Below are positions 1 to 8,542 of a stretch of 64,000 bases of DNA, in pieces; within the stretch, counting starts at the first letter, position 1, and each line of letters starts with the position of its first letter. Source of the DNA: Paenochrobactrum glaciei. GTDB taxonomy: Bacteria > Pseudomonadota > Alphaproteobacteria > Rhizobiales > Rhizobiaceae. The stretch lies in contig NZ_BAAADE010000001.1 in the NCBI RefSeq assembly GCF_039522165.1, positions 620,001 to 684,000 on the forward strand. The letters are read 5' to 3'. The notes beneath the pieces are model-generated. The model was not told where the DNA came from. It did no database searches and saw only the letters and a program-made list of their open reading frames with translations. The position numbers and the translations under genes are program-made.

Positions 1-1
1 G

Positions 2-397
2 GATCAAAAATCAGGCGCACCATTTGTGCCTTGCATGACCAAAGAGCAAATCCGCGAATGGGCAGATCTTGGCCATGAAGTAGGTGCGCACACTTTAGAT
101 CACGCGCATTTGTCACAATGTTCTGAGGAAGAAGCGCGCCGTCAGATCATCGACAGCAAGGCGATTTTGGAAGATATTACTGGCATGCCCGTGCCAAGCT
201 TTGCCTATCCTTACGGCGACAATAATGCGAGCCATCGCAAGATTGTCGAAGAAGCAGGCTTTGAAAATGCAACAACAACTGTGCGCCGCCGCGCCACTGC
301 GCAAGATGATCCGTTTGGAATCCCGCGTATTTATGTGCGCCGCAATGATATTCTGCCGCTGTTCCTCTTCAAAACTTTGTTACAAAGACGCAAGTAA
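2..397 (+). CDS. Polysaccharide deacetylase, 5' truncated by window edge
   Basis: The C-terminal part of a NodB-homology (carbohydrate esterase 4) deacetylase, which removes N- or O-acetyl groups from surface polysaccharides. The frame is open to the left edge, so the real start lies outside the window; the internal GTG at 26 is not a credible start. Visible motifs are the metal-binding H-x3-H pair in HTLDHAH and the conserved FAYPYGD block, followed by an aromatic-poor C-terminus ending LLQRRK. Substrate cannot be read from the sequence. A second deacetylase of the same fold lies at 25.4-26.2 kb in the polysaccharide cluster. Confidence 0.85.
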   Translation, partial: DQKSGAPFVPCMTKEQIREWADLGHEVGAHTLDHAHLSQCSEEEARRQIIDSKAILEDITGMPVPSFAYPYGDNNASHRKIVEEAGFENATTTVRRRATAQDDPFGIPRIYVRRNDILPLFLFKTLLQRRK

Positions 398-457
398 AAA
401 CAGTTTTATTAGCGAAAGCTGATGAAAAGAGCCGGATAAAATTAAAACGCTGCATTT

Positions 458-471
458 TTGATCGAAATCAA
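458..471 (+). promoter_or_regulatory. FNR/FixK-type box upstream of hemA
   Basis: The 14-mer TTGATCGAAATCAA is a perfect TTGAT-N4-ATCAA palindrome, the consensus for FNR, FixK and FnrN regulators. It lies about 100 nt before hemA and nothing else lies between. FNR-type control of hemA is known in other alphaproteobacteria, so oxygen-responsive transcription is the inference. Confidence 0.7.
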
Positions 472-570
472 TGCGTTTCAGCCTTTACCCGTGGCAAATT
501 GACCAAGATGTCACAATGGACGTTGCGCTTCAAACGCGCTAATTAAAAGCGAAGAATTAAGGAGCGCATG

Positions 571-1848
571 ATGGATTATCGCCGTTTTTTCCAGGAAGCG
601 ATTGATCAGTTGCATGCTGAGAAGCGTTATCGTGTTTTTGCTGATATGGAACGTATTGTCGGCAAGTTTCCGCGCGCGCTTTGGCGAAGTGAAACAAGTG
701 CACGTGAAATCACTGTCTGGTGTTCAAATGACTATCTCGGCATGGGCCATCATCAAGATGTGATCAAAGCCATGTGCGACACCGCCAGTAAAATGGGCAC
801 CGGTGCCGGTGGCACGCGTAATATTTCCGGCAACAACAACCCGTTGGTTGAGCTGGAGCGCGAGCTGGCGGATCTGCATGGCAAAGAAGCCGGACTCGTT
901 TTCACCTCCGGTTTTGTTTCCAATGAAGCGTCGATTTCAACCATCGCCCGCTTGCTGCCAAACTGCCTGATTCTCTCGGATGAGCTGAACCACGCCTCCA
1001 TGATCGAAGGCGTGCGCAAGTCCGGTTGCGACAAGAAAATCTTCCGCCACAATGATGTCGAACATCTGGAACAATTGCTGAAGGCTGCCGATCCACATCG
1101 CGCCAAGCTGATTGTTTTTGAATCCGTCTATTCGATGGATGGTGACATTGCCCCGATTGAGCAGATTGCTGATCTGGCGGACAAATATAATGCCTTGACT
1201 TATATTGATGAAGTCCATGCCGTTGGCATGTATGGCAAGCGTGGCGGCGGTATCACCGACCGCGATAATCTCGCACACCGCATCGATATTATTGAAGGCA
1301 CACTGGCAAAAGCTTTTGGTGCACTTGGTGGCTATATCACCGGTTCACAGGCGATTATTGATGCTGTGCGTTCTTATGCGCCGGGCTTCATCTTCACCAC
1401 ATCGCTGCCGCCATCCGTTGCAGCCGCTGCAACCGCATCCATCCGCCATCTGAAAAACTCTCAGGTCGAGCGTGATATGCAGCAGCGTCAGGCACAGCGT
1501 GCCAAAGATGTGCTGTCAGCTGCCGGCTTCCCTGTGATGCCGTCTGAAACACACATTGTACCAATTTTGGTGGGTAATCCTGAACTTTGCAAACAGGCAA
1601 CCGACCGTCTGCTGGATGTTCATAATATTTACATTCAGCCGATCAACTACCCAACCGTCCCACGCGGCACAGAGCGTCTGCGCATCACACCGACACCGTT
1701 CCATGATGATGCCCTGATCGACACTTTGAAAGACGCGCTCAACGAAGTCTGGAATCACTTAGGTATTCCGTTTGCCGACAACAGCGCCCCTGTTGTAGCC
1801 AAATCCGACCGCGTTGTACCATTGATGGTTTCAAAAGCGGGTGGCTGA
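571..1848 (+). CDS. hemA: 5-aminolevulinate synthase
   Basis: Condenses glycine with succinyl-CoA to 5-aminolevulinate, the first step of haem and cobalamin synthesis by the C4 (Shemin) pathway used by alphaproteobacteria. It is a PLP-dependent alpha-oxoamine synthase of about 425 residues, the usual length. The PLP lysine is Lys247 in TLAKAFGALGG; the glycine-rich GTGAGGTRNISG stretch and the DEVHAVG aspartate are present. Two ATGs occur in tandem at 568 and 571; AAGGAG at 559-564 is 3 nt from the first and 6 nt from the second, so 571 is preferred. A palindromic FNR/FixK site upstream and a strong terminator downstream suggest a single-gene unit. Confidence 0.97.
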   Translation: MDYRRFFQEAIDQLHAEKRYRVFADMERIVGKFPRALWRSETSAREITVWCSNDYLGMGHHQDVIKAMCDTASKMGTGAGGTRNISGNNNPLVELERELADLHGKEAGLVFTSGFVSNEASISTIARLLPNCLILSDELNHASMIEGVRKSGCDKKIFRHNDVEHLEQLLKAADPHRAKLIVFESVYSMDGDIAPIEQIADLADKYNALTYIDEVHAVGMYGKRGGGITDRDNLAHRIDIIEGTLAKAFGALGGYITGSQAIIDAVRSYAPGFIFTTSLPPSVAAAATASIRHLKNSQVERDMQQRQAQRAKDVLSAAGFPVMPSETHIVPILVGNPELCKQATDRLLDVHNIYIQPINYPTVPRGTERLRITPTPFHDDALIDTLKDALNEVWNHLGIPFADNSAPVVAKSDRVVPLMVSKAGG

Positions 1849-1870
1849 TTAATAGCCGCACATAATTTTA

Positions 1871-1905
1871 AAAGCCCCGTACTGGTTACAGTGCGGGGCT
1901 TTTTT
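1871..1905 (+). terminator. Rho-independent terminator of hemA
   Basis: A 14-bp stem (1871-1884 with 1889-1902, one G-U pair) closes a GTTA loop and is followed by a run of T. It sits 22 nt after the hemA stop. Confidence 0.9.
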
Positions 1906-1921
1906 ATATCTGCAAGCACAA

Positions 1922-1956
1922 TAAAAAACGGGGTGGTCAATCAAGACCACCCCGTT
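1922..1956 (-). terminator. Rho-independent terminator of ilvE
   Basis: A perfect 12-bp stem, AACGGGGTGGTC with GACCACCCCGTT, encloses a 6-nt loop. Read on the minus strand it ends in a T-run, so it serves ilvE, which converges on hemA. Confidence 0.85.
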
Positions 1957-1980
1957 AATTTTTAAAGCACATAATCCGGC

Positions 1981-3069
1981 TTAGAGGCTGACAGTACGCA
2001 CCCAACCATGCGTGTCTTCAACTTCGCCGCGCTGAATGCCAACGAGCTGCGCACGCAGTTTTGCAGTCACTTGGCCGTCGCCGCTATTGCCAATAGCAAA
2101 TTCGCCACCGCGATAACGCACAGTTCCGATACCGGCAACAACAGCCGCAGTACCGCAAGCAAAAGTTTCACGTAGCTTGCCACTCTTGGCGTCGTTCTTC
2201 CATTCTTCAAATGAATATGGACGCTCTTCCACCTTCATACCGGCTTCTTTAGCCAGCGTCAGAATGGAATTACGGGTAATGCCCGGCAGGATTGTGCCAC
2301 CAAGCGGCGGGGTCACCAGCGTATTGTCATCCATCACGAAGCAGACATTCATGCCGCCCAGCTCTTCAATCCAGCGATGCTCAACCGCATCAAGGAACAC
2401 AACCTGATCGCAACCATTTTTAGTCGCTTCAGCCTGAGCCACCAGGCTCGAAGCATAGTTGCCACCACATTTGGCAGCGCCGGTGCCGCCAGGTGCTGCA
2501 CGGGTATAGTTTTCCGATGTCCAGACAGTCACGGCCTGATAGCCGCCTTTGAAATATGCACCGACCGGCGAAGCAATGACACAGAAAATATATTCAAGCG
2601 ACGGACGCACACCGAGGAAATTTTCGCTCGCAAACATGAACGGGCGCAGATAAAGGCTGCCGTCACCTTCCGGTACCCAGTCAGCATCAACGCGCACCAG
2701 TTCTTCAACAGCCTGAATGAACAGATCTTCCGGAACAGCTGGCATTGCCATACGCTCAGCAGAAAGCGCCATACGACTGGCATTCTGCTCAGGGCGGAAC
2801 AGCACAATACCGTCTTTGGTGCGGTATGCTTTCATCCCCTCAAAAATTTCCTGCGCATAATGCAATACCGATGCAGCCGGATCAATTGCAAAAGGTGCGC
2901 GTGCTTTCACTTCACCTTTATGCCAGCCTTTTTCTTCGGTCCAGGTCAGCACCACCATGTGGTCGGTGAACACTTTACCAAAACCTGGATTTTGCATCGC
3001 AACAGCGCGTTCTTCCGCGGTTTTAGGGGACGGATGCGGGATATGTGTAAACAAAGATGTCGTTGTCAT
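1981..3069 (-). CDS. ilvE: Branched-chain amino acid aminotransferase
   Basis: Class IV PLP aminotransferase that makes leucine, isoleucine and valine from their 2-oxoacids with glutamate as donor, in the cytosol. The length of 362 residues fits the longer branch (BCAT type II) of the family. The PLP lysine is Lys200 in GAAKCGGNYASS; the FEGMKAYR segment and the phosphate-binding GTAAVV motif near the C-terminus are intact. A TTG codon precedes the ATG at 3069, but the ATG has an AAGAG ribosome site about 8 nt upstream and is chosen. It is transcribed alone, divergent from nothing close, and ends at its own terminator. Confidence 0.96.
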   Translation of the reverse strand: MTTTSLFTHIPHPSPKTAEERAVAMQNPGFGKVFTDHMVVLTWTEEKGWHKGEVKARAPFAIDPAASVLHYAQEIFEGMKAYRTKDGIVLFRPEQNASRMALSAERMAMPAVPEDLFIQAVEELVRVDADWVPEGDGSLYLRPFMFASENFLGVRPSLEYIFCVIASPVGAYFKGGYQAVTVWTSENYTRAAPGGTGAAKCGGNYASSLVAQAEATKNGCDQVVFLDAVEHRWIEELGGMNVCFVMDDNTLVTPPLGGTILPGITRNSILTLAKEAGMKVEERPYSFEEWKNDAKSGKLRETFACGTAAVVAGIGTVRYRGGEFAIGNSGDGQVTAKLRAQLVGIQRGEVEDTHGWVRTVSL

Positions 3070-3177
3070 CAAAAATACTCTTTATAGCACAGCAAGACGA
3101 ATTATTTTTGAAACTAATCCTCTGTGATCAATGTCGCAAGCCGTTACTGACGTATAATTTTTTTATTATTGCAGATA

Positions 3178-3210
3178 TGAAAAAGCCCTGAAAAATTCAG
3201 GGCTTTTTCA
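3178..3210 (-). terminator. Rho-independent terminator of mscL
   Basis: A perfect 15-bp stem, TGAAAAAGCCCTGAA with its complement at 3196-3210, around a three-base AAA loop. It is symmetric and would work on both strands; mscL ends just upstream of it on the minus strand. Confidence 0.9.
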
Positions 3211-3283
3211 CTTCAGCTTCGCTTTACCGGCGCAAAAACAGCCGCCACCTTTGAAGCAAAATCAACGATTCAGATGTTTTTGC

Positions 3284-3697
3284 TTACTTCTTCGCGAGCA
3301 GATCGCGAATCTCAGCCAGCAGAACTTCTTCACGTGGTGTTACTGGTTCAGGAGCAGGCGCTGCTGCTTCTTTCTTCTTCATGGTGTTCATGCCTTTAAC
3401 AACCATGAACAAAACCCAAGCAATGATCAGGAAGTTGATCAGCAGAGTTACAAAATTACCGTAAGCAATTGTTGCACCGGCTTCACGCGCTGCTGCCAAT
3501 GTTCCCTGCGGATCACCTGCCAGCTGAACATACATGTTGGAGAAATCGATACCACCAGTAATCAAACCGATAATCGGCATGATGATATCATTCACGATCG
3601 AGTTTACCAGACCACCAAATGCGCCACCGATGATAACACCGATAGCCAGATCAACCATGTTACCCTTGAGGGCGAATTCTTTAAACTCTTTTAGCAT
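3284..3697 (-). CDS. mscL: Large-conductance mechanosensitive channel
   Basis: Homopentameric inner-membrane channel that opens under membrane tension and releases solutes after hypo-osmotic shock. The 137 residues start with the amphipathic MLKEFKEFALKGN helix, followed by TM1 (about 15-45, with the gate glycines and alanines of AIGVIIGGAFGG), a periplasmic loop, TM2 (about 70-95) and a charged C-terminal helix. A longer frame begins 12 codons upstream, but the ATG at 3697 has GGAGAAAG just before it and matches the family N-terminus. Its neighbours are unrelated. Confidence 0.97.
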   Translation of the reverse strand: MLKEFKEFALKGNMVDLAIGVIIGGAFGGLVNSIVNDIIMPIIGLITGGIDFSNMYVQLAGDPQGTLAAAREAGATIAYGNFVTLLINFLIIAWVLFMVVKGMNTMKKKEAAAPAPEPVTPREEVLLAEIRDLLAKK

Positions 3698-3916
3698 CAA
3701 TCTTTCTCCGTTAAGACAGCATAGTCCTGCCACAATACTTAATTCGACAGGTTTTTATACCAATAAATATCTTAAACCACTAAAAAACAATATTTTAAAC
3801 TGCTTATTGCCATAAAGGTTAACGTAATTCACCATTATGCTTGTCACTACGCTTTCACATCCGCGTAGAATAGCTTATCACTCAAAACTGAGTTAAGCGC
3901 ATGAGGAGAGCATAAT

Positions 3917-6900
3917 ATGCAGGGCTGGGCAGTTATCGGGCTCGCTTTTTTATATTTATTGCTGCTCTTCGCTATTGCCAGCATAGGTGACAAGCGCGCC
4001 ACCAATAAAAATAACAAGCCACGGCCTTATATTTTTTCACTCAGCCTTGCGGTTTATTGCACGTCATGGACATTTTTCGGCTCTGTCGGCATGGCCGCCA
4101 CCAGCGGCTGGGAATTTTTAGGGATTTATATCGGCCCTGTGCTGGTTTTTGTCTTAGGTAACCGCTTTTTACGCCATATGGTGCGGCTGGCAAAATCCGA
4201 GCATGTCACATCGATTGCCGATTTTCTGGCCGCTCGCTACGGTAAAAGCTTCAGTGTCGCTTCACTTGCCACCCTCATAGCGGCTGTCGGCTCAATTCCT
4301 TATATATCACTGCAATTGAAAGCCGTATCCGGCAGTGTCGACATGATCGTCACCAATTACAATCCTGACTTTGACCCGTCCGTGTTTATTTTCGGCGATA
4401 TTTCACTCGCCGTTGCAGCAGTGCTAGCACTTTTTGCCATTTTATTTGGCACCAGACACACCGATGCAACCGAGCACCAAGATGGTTTGATTTTAGCCGT
4501 CGCGGTTGAAAGCCTGATTAAACTGAGTGCCTTTCTGCTTGTCGGCATTGCCTGCACATTCTTTTTGTTTGGTTCGCCTTCAGAGCTTCTTGATACGCTT
4601 TATAATTCTCCCGAAGCGCTAAGCGCTTTAGAGCATAAGACCTCAGCCTCGACCTGGATTGTGCATACTATTTTAAGTGCCTGCGCCGTTATTATGCTGC
4701 CGCGCCAGTTTCATGTCACCGTCGTGGAAAGCCGCAGCGATAAAGAATTGCACACTGCGCGCTGGATGTTTCCGCTCTATCTGATCTTGATCAATATATT
4801 CGTGCTGCCGATTGCCTTGATCGGCGTGATGAAGCTGGGGCCAAACGTCAATGGCGACCTTTACGTGCTGGCCTTGCCACTTTTGGTACATGCCGACACA
4901 ATGGCAATTGTCGCTTTTATCGGCGGCCTATCAGCAGCAACCGCCATGGTCATCGTCGCCTGCGTCGCGCTTTCCATCATGATTTCCAATCATCTGGTGC
5001 TGCCGCTGCTGATTAAATATTTCATGCAGCAAGAGCGCGAACAGAAGCGCGATTTAACGCAAATTATTCTTATCACGCGCCGCCTGACCATTATTATTAT
5101 TCTGGCGCTGTCATTTGCCTATTATCGCGCCACATCCAACAATGCGCATCTGGCTTCCATCGGCTTTATTTCCTTTGCAGCTATTGCCCAATTTGCACCG
5201 GTTATGATCGGCGGTTTATGGTGGCGCAATGCCAATGGACGCGGTGCTCTGCTCGGGCTGACAGCGGGCTTCATTGTCTGGGCTTATACATTATTAATCC
5301 CGACCCTTGCCCCTGATAATGCCGCACTCATTATTGACGGGCCTTTCGGTATTAACTGGCTTCGCCCTGCCGCTCTGCTGGGCAGTGACGCGCTTCCCCT
5401 CACCCATGGGGTGATCTGGAGTTTGGCAATCAATACATTCTTCTTCATTGCCGGCTCACTGTCGCGCCCAGCTTCACCGGTTGAGCGTATTCAGGCCAGT
5501 ATTTTTCTGCCACGTCATGTCATGACCATGCCGACATTGCGCCGTTTCCGCACTGAAGTGACAGTGGCAGAACTGCAAAGCACGATTTCCAGCTACTTGG
5601 GTGCAGAGCGTGTGGCGCGTGCCTTGATGCATTATGAAGACAAGCATCAGGAATATTTAACGCCCAATAAAACCATCGATATCACCCTGCTGCGTTATGC
5701 CGAACAATTGTTAGGCACAGCTGTTGGTTCATCTTCTGCACGTCTGATTTTATCGCTGCTGTTACATCGCAAAGACGGCTCTGCACGCGGCGCACGGCAA
5801 TTGCTCGACAATGCCTCCGAAGCTCTGCAACAAAACCGCGACCTGTTGCAGATTGCCATCGACCAAATGCCGCAAGGTGTTACCGTTCTTGACAAAGACT
5901 TGCGGATCACTTGTTGGAACCGCCAATTTCGTCTGCTTCTCAGCCTGCCTGATGAAGTTATTCAGGTCGGTTTCCCGATTTCCACCATTCTGGAATATAT
6001 GGACCAGCGCGGCGACATTCCGGTCAGCGAACGTGCAGCCATTATCCGCTCATTCGGCCGTGCCAATCAGGTTTGGCGCTTCCAAATACGCTCCACCGGT
6101 AAAACACTGGAAATCCGTTCCAACCCGATGCCGGATGGCGGCTTGGTTGCGTCTTACACCGATGTGACGGCAAGCGTGGAAGCCGAAACCATGCGCCAGC
6201 GCGCCAATGAAATCCTTGAGCAACGCGTTGCAGACAGAACAGCAGAACTAACCGCCGTCAATCAGGAACTGGCACAGGCACGCGGCCTTGCCGAGAAAGC
6301 CAATTTGGGCAAAACACGGTTTTTAGCCGCTGTCGGGCATGATATTTTGCAGCCGCTCAATGCTGCCCGCCTTTACAGCACTCTGCTCAGCGAGAAACTG
6401 GCGCATTCGGAATATACCGAATTTGCAGAGAATATTAATTCGTCGCTTGAATCTGTCGAGGCGATTTTAGGTCTGGTTCTTGATATTTCGCGCCTTGATA
6501 CCGGCGCGTTAAAGCCGGAGCCGTCTGTCTTCCGTCTTGACGCTTTGATGACACAGGTTGCCAAAGATTTTGCGCCTTTGGCCAAAAATCGCGGACTGGA
6601 ACTGCGGGTTATTCCAAGCAGCATAACGCTTAAAACCGATCGCAATATGTTGCGTCGCCTGTTGCAAAATCTGATTTCCAATTCAATCAAATATAGCCAC
6701 ACCGGCAAGATCGTTTTCGGTGTGCGCCGCCGCGGCGACCATATGGACTTGCAGGTGCTTGATAGCGGTATCGGCATTGCACCGGACAAGCTGGCCACTG
6801 TCTTTCAGGAGTTCACACGTCTTGATGAAGGCGCGCGTGTTGCAGAAGGTTTGGGGCTTGGCCTCTCCATTGTTGATCGTATCGGCCATGTGCTGAGCCT

Positions 6901-7411
6901 GCCAATCAGCCTGTCCTCTATTGTTGGGCGCGGCACGGCTTTCACCATCACGCTGACACCTTCTGATGAACAGATAGAGCCCGACCAAAAAACAACACAG
7001 ACACAGGCTGGCGGCATTACATCCCTGCAAAATTTACGGGTTCTGTGTCTTGATAATGATGCGAAAATTCTGGGCGGCATGCAGGCATTGCTTGGTAATT
7101 GGGGCTGCCATGTGGAAAGTATCCGCAATCACAGCGATCTGATTTTCTACTGCCACCACTCTAAACAACCGCCGCATGTCATTATTGCCGATTACCATCT
7201 GGAAGAAGGGAATGGGCTGGAAATCATTGATTATGCCAGAAAATATTTCGCAAAAAATATGAATTGCCCGTTCATCGCGGCCATTCTCCTGACCGCTGAT
7301 CGCTCGCCGGAAGTCCGCACTGAGGCTGACGACCGACAGGTGATTATCCTGAACAAGCCTCTCAAACCGGCCGCATTACGCAGCCTTCTATCCAAATTCG
7401 CACCGCGATAA
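3917..7411 (+). CDS. Hybrid sensor histidine kinase with sodium:solute symporter domain (CrbS/MxtR type)
   Basis: Membrane sensor whose N-terminal half (about 1-520) is a 12-13 helix sodium:solute symporter-like domain. It continues with a PAS domain (about 640-760), a short coiled coil, a HisKA domain with phospho-His808 in VGHDILQPLNA, a HATPase domain (N box near 917, GLGLGLS near 978) and a C-terminal receiver with phospho-Asp1092. GGAG about 9 nt before the ATG supports the start. This architecture matches CrbS of Vibrio and MxtR of Pseudomonas, which control acetate use through a LuxR-type partner. Exactly such a regulator faces it 13 nt downstream, so acetate or another small carboxylate is a reasonable but unproved signal. 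Confidence 0.9.
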   Translation: MQGWAVIGLAFLYLLLLFAIASIGDKRATNKNNKPRPYIFSLSLAVYCTSWTFFGSVGMAATSGWEFLGIYIGPVLVFVLGNRFLRHMVRLAKSEHVTSIADFLAARYGKSFSVASLATLIAAVGSIPYISLQLKAVSGSVDMIVTNYNPDFDPSVFIFGDISLAVAAVLALFAILFGTRHTDATEHQDGLILAVAVESLIKLSAFLLVGIACTFFLFGSPSELLDTLYNSPEALSALEHKTSASTWIVHTILSACAVIMLPRQFHVTVVESRSDKELHTARWMFPLYLILINIFVLPIALIGVMKLGPNVNGDLYVLALPLLVHADTMAIVAFIGGLSAATAMVIVACVALSIMISNHLVLPLLIKYFMQQEREQKRDLTQIILITRRLTIIIILALSFAYYRATSNNAHLASIGFISFAAIAQFAPVMIGGLWWRNANGRGALLGLTAGFIVWAYTLLIPTLAPDNAALIIDGPFGINWLRPAALLGSDALPLTHGVIWSLAINTFFFIAGSLSRPASPVERIQASIFLPRHVMTMPTLRRFRTEVTVAELQSTISSYLGAERVARALMHYEDKHQEYLTPNKTIDITLLRYAEQLLGTAVGSSSARLILSLLLHRKDGSARGARQLLDNASEALQQNRDLLQIAIDQMPQGVTVLDKDLRITCWNRQFRLLLSLPDEVIQVGFPISTILEYMDQRGDIPVSERAAIIRSFGRANQVWRFQIRSTGKTLEIRSNPMPDGGLVASYTDVTASVEAETMRQRANEILEQRVADRTAELTAVNQELAQARGLAEKANLGKTRFLAAVGHDILQPLNAARLYSTLLSEKLAHSEYTEFAENINSSLESVEAILGLVLDISRLDTGALKPEPSVFRLDALMTQVAKDFAPLAKNRGLELRVIPSSITLKTDRNMLRRLLQNLISNSIKYSHTGKIVFGVRRRGDHMDLQVLDSGIGIAPDKLATVFQEFTRLDEGARVAEGLGLGLSIVDRIGHVLSLPISLSSIVGRGTAFTITLTPSDEQIEPDQKTTQTQAGGITSLQNLRVLCLDNDAKILGGMQALLGNWGCHVESIRNHSDLIFYCHHSKQPPHVIIADYHLEEGNGLEIIDYARKYFAKNMNCPFIAAILLTADRSPEVRTEADDRQVIILNKPLKPAALRSLLSKFAPR

Positions 7412-7424
7412 GCACAGCGTTTTT

Positions 7425-8072
7425 TTAAGAACGCAGGCTTTCCGCGCCGATTTTTGACAAAACAATCACCGCTTGTGTGCGGCTGTCAACATTGAGCTTT
7501 TGCAAGACCGCCGACACATGCGCCTTAACGGTCGCTTCCGAGACAGACAGTTCATAAGCAATCTGCTTATTCAAAAGCCCTTCACCCAGCATCGTCAGCA
7601 CGCGCATTTGCTGCGGTGTCAATGTGCGGATACGTTGCAGCAGATCACGCGTTTCAGCATCGGATTCAGCAGTGATCTCCACCCCTGCCGGAAGCCAGAT
7701 ATCGCCGTTCAAAACCGCACGCACCGCATCACCGATCCCGTCCATACTGGTTGATTTCGGGATAAAGCCGGACGCACCCAGTTCAAGCGCTCTGGAAATT
7801 GTCGCACTGTCATCCGTGCCGGACACGATAATGATAGGAAGTGCAGGTTGCAGCGCTTTTAATGCAATCAGACCAGACAATCCGGTACCGCCCGGCATGG
7901 TCAGATCAAGCAATAATAAATCAAGATCATCCTGATCTTTAACAAGCTGAACAACCGATTCAAAATCTCCCACTTCAGTGATACTCACTTCAGCAGAAAC
8001 TGCTTCTAATACTTGCCTTAATGCGCCACGAAACAGCGGATGGTCATCGGCAATAATAAATTTTAAGTGCAT
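7425..8072 (-). CDS. LuxR/NarL-family response regulator (CrbR/ErdR-like)
   Basis: A 215-residue response regulator with an N-terminal receiver (acidic pair Asp9-Asp10, phospho-acceptor Asp56 in LLLDLTMPGG, lysine in FIPKS) and a C-terminal GerE helix-turn-helix (LTPQQMRVL through LNVDSRTQA). It converges on the SSF-type hybrid kinase gene with 13 nt between stops, and is the obvious target of phosphotransfer. The frame is open for 17 codons further upstream, but family alignment puts the start at the ATG at 8072; the ribosome site there is weak. Named CrbR-like by context and domain pairing, not by search. Confidence 0.85.
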   Translation of the reverse strand: MHLKFIIADDHPLFRGALRQVLEAVSAEVSITEVGDFESVVQLVKDQDDLDLLLLDLTMPGGTGLSGLIALKALQPALPIIIVSGTDDSATISRALELGASGFIPKSTSMDGIGDAVRAVLNGDIWLPAGVEITAESDAETRDLLQRIRTLTPQQMRVLTMLGEGLLNKQIAYELSVSEATVKAHVSAVLQKLNVDSRTQAVIVLSKIGAESLRS

Positions 8073-8542
8073 TGCGCAGTCATTTACTCTTGGGTTTCGA
8101 CGAAGTTCGCATGCGTCTTTCAAGATTTCACCTGAGTTTGCGATGCGTCATCATCATTCCATGATTAGCTGTTTTGTGACCAGGAATCACGGCCATAAAC
8201 TTGCTGGCACATATTGAAATCATCGCGTCTGGCATATCAAAGCTTGCAGGCAACGAGTATTGAGCAGCAACAACTGCCACAACATCTTCATCATCACCAT
8301 GGTGCAAAGCTGATTTCAGACTTTTTTGCCTGATGTAAGAACCCCTTCCCCACTTAACATGAACTTATTAAAGTATTTTTCAGCGGTTTTTTCAAGTCAT
8401 TCATTACACGCAACATGATCAAGAGCCATATATTGTGATGTCGCTTATGCCTATGCCGCGCTCTGGCCTTATTATTCATTCAGCATAACAATGGTTTTAT
8501 GAACAAACCATTCGAGATTCTTGAAACAAAAGAAGGCGAACC
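8073..8542. other. 470-bp gap between the response regulator and pip
   Basis: No gene can be supported. On the minus strand a frame stays open from about 8378 to a stop at 8128-8130 and reads fairly like protein (motifs such as DDEDVVAVVAAQYSLPASF), but it has no ATG with a ribosome site; a TTG at 8307 would give 59 codons. It may be chance, a decayed gene or a leader of the regulator. The rest presumably carries the two divergent promoters; none is clear by eye. Confidence 0.4.

Noticed and set aside
2377..3087. 236-codon plus-strand frame opposite ilvE
   Set aside because: It is antisense to a complete, well-conserved ilvE and has no recognisable domain.
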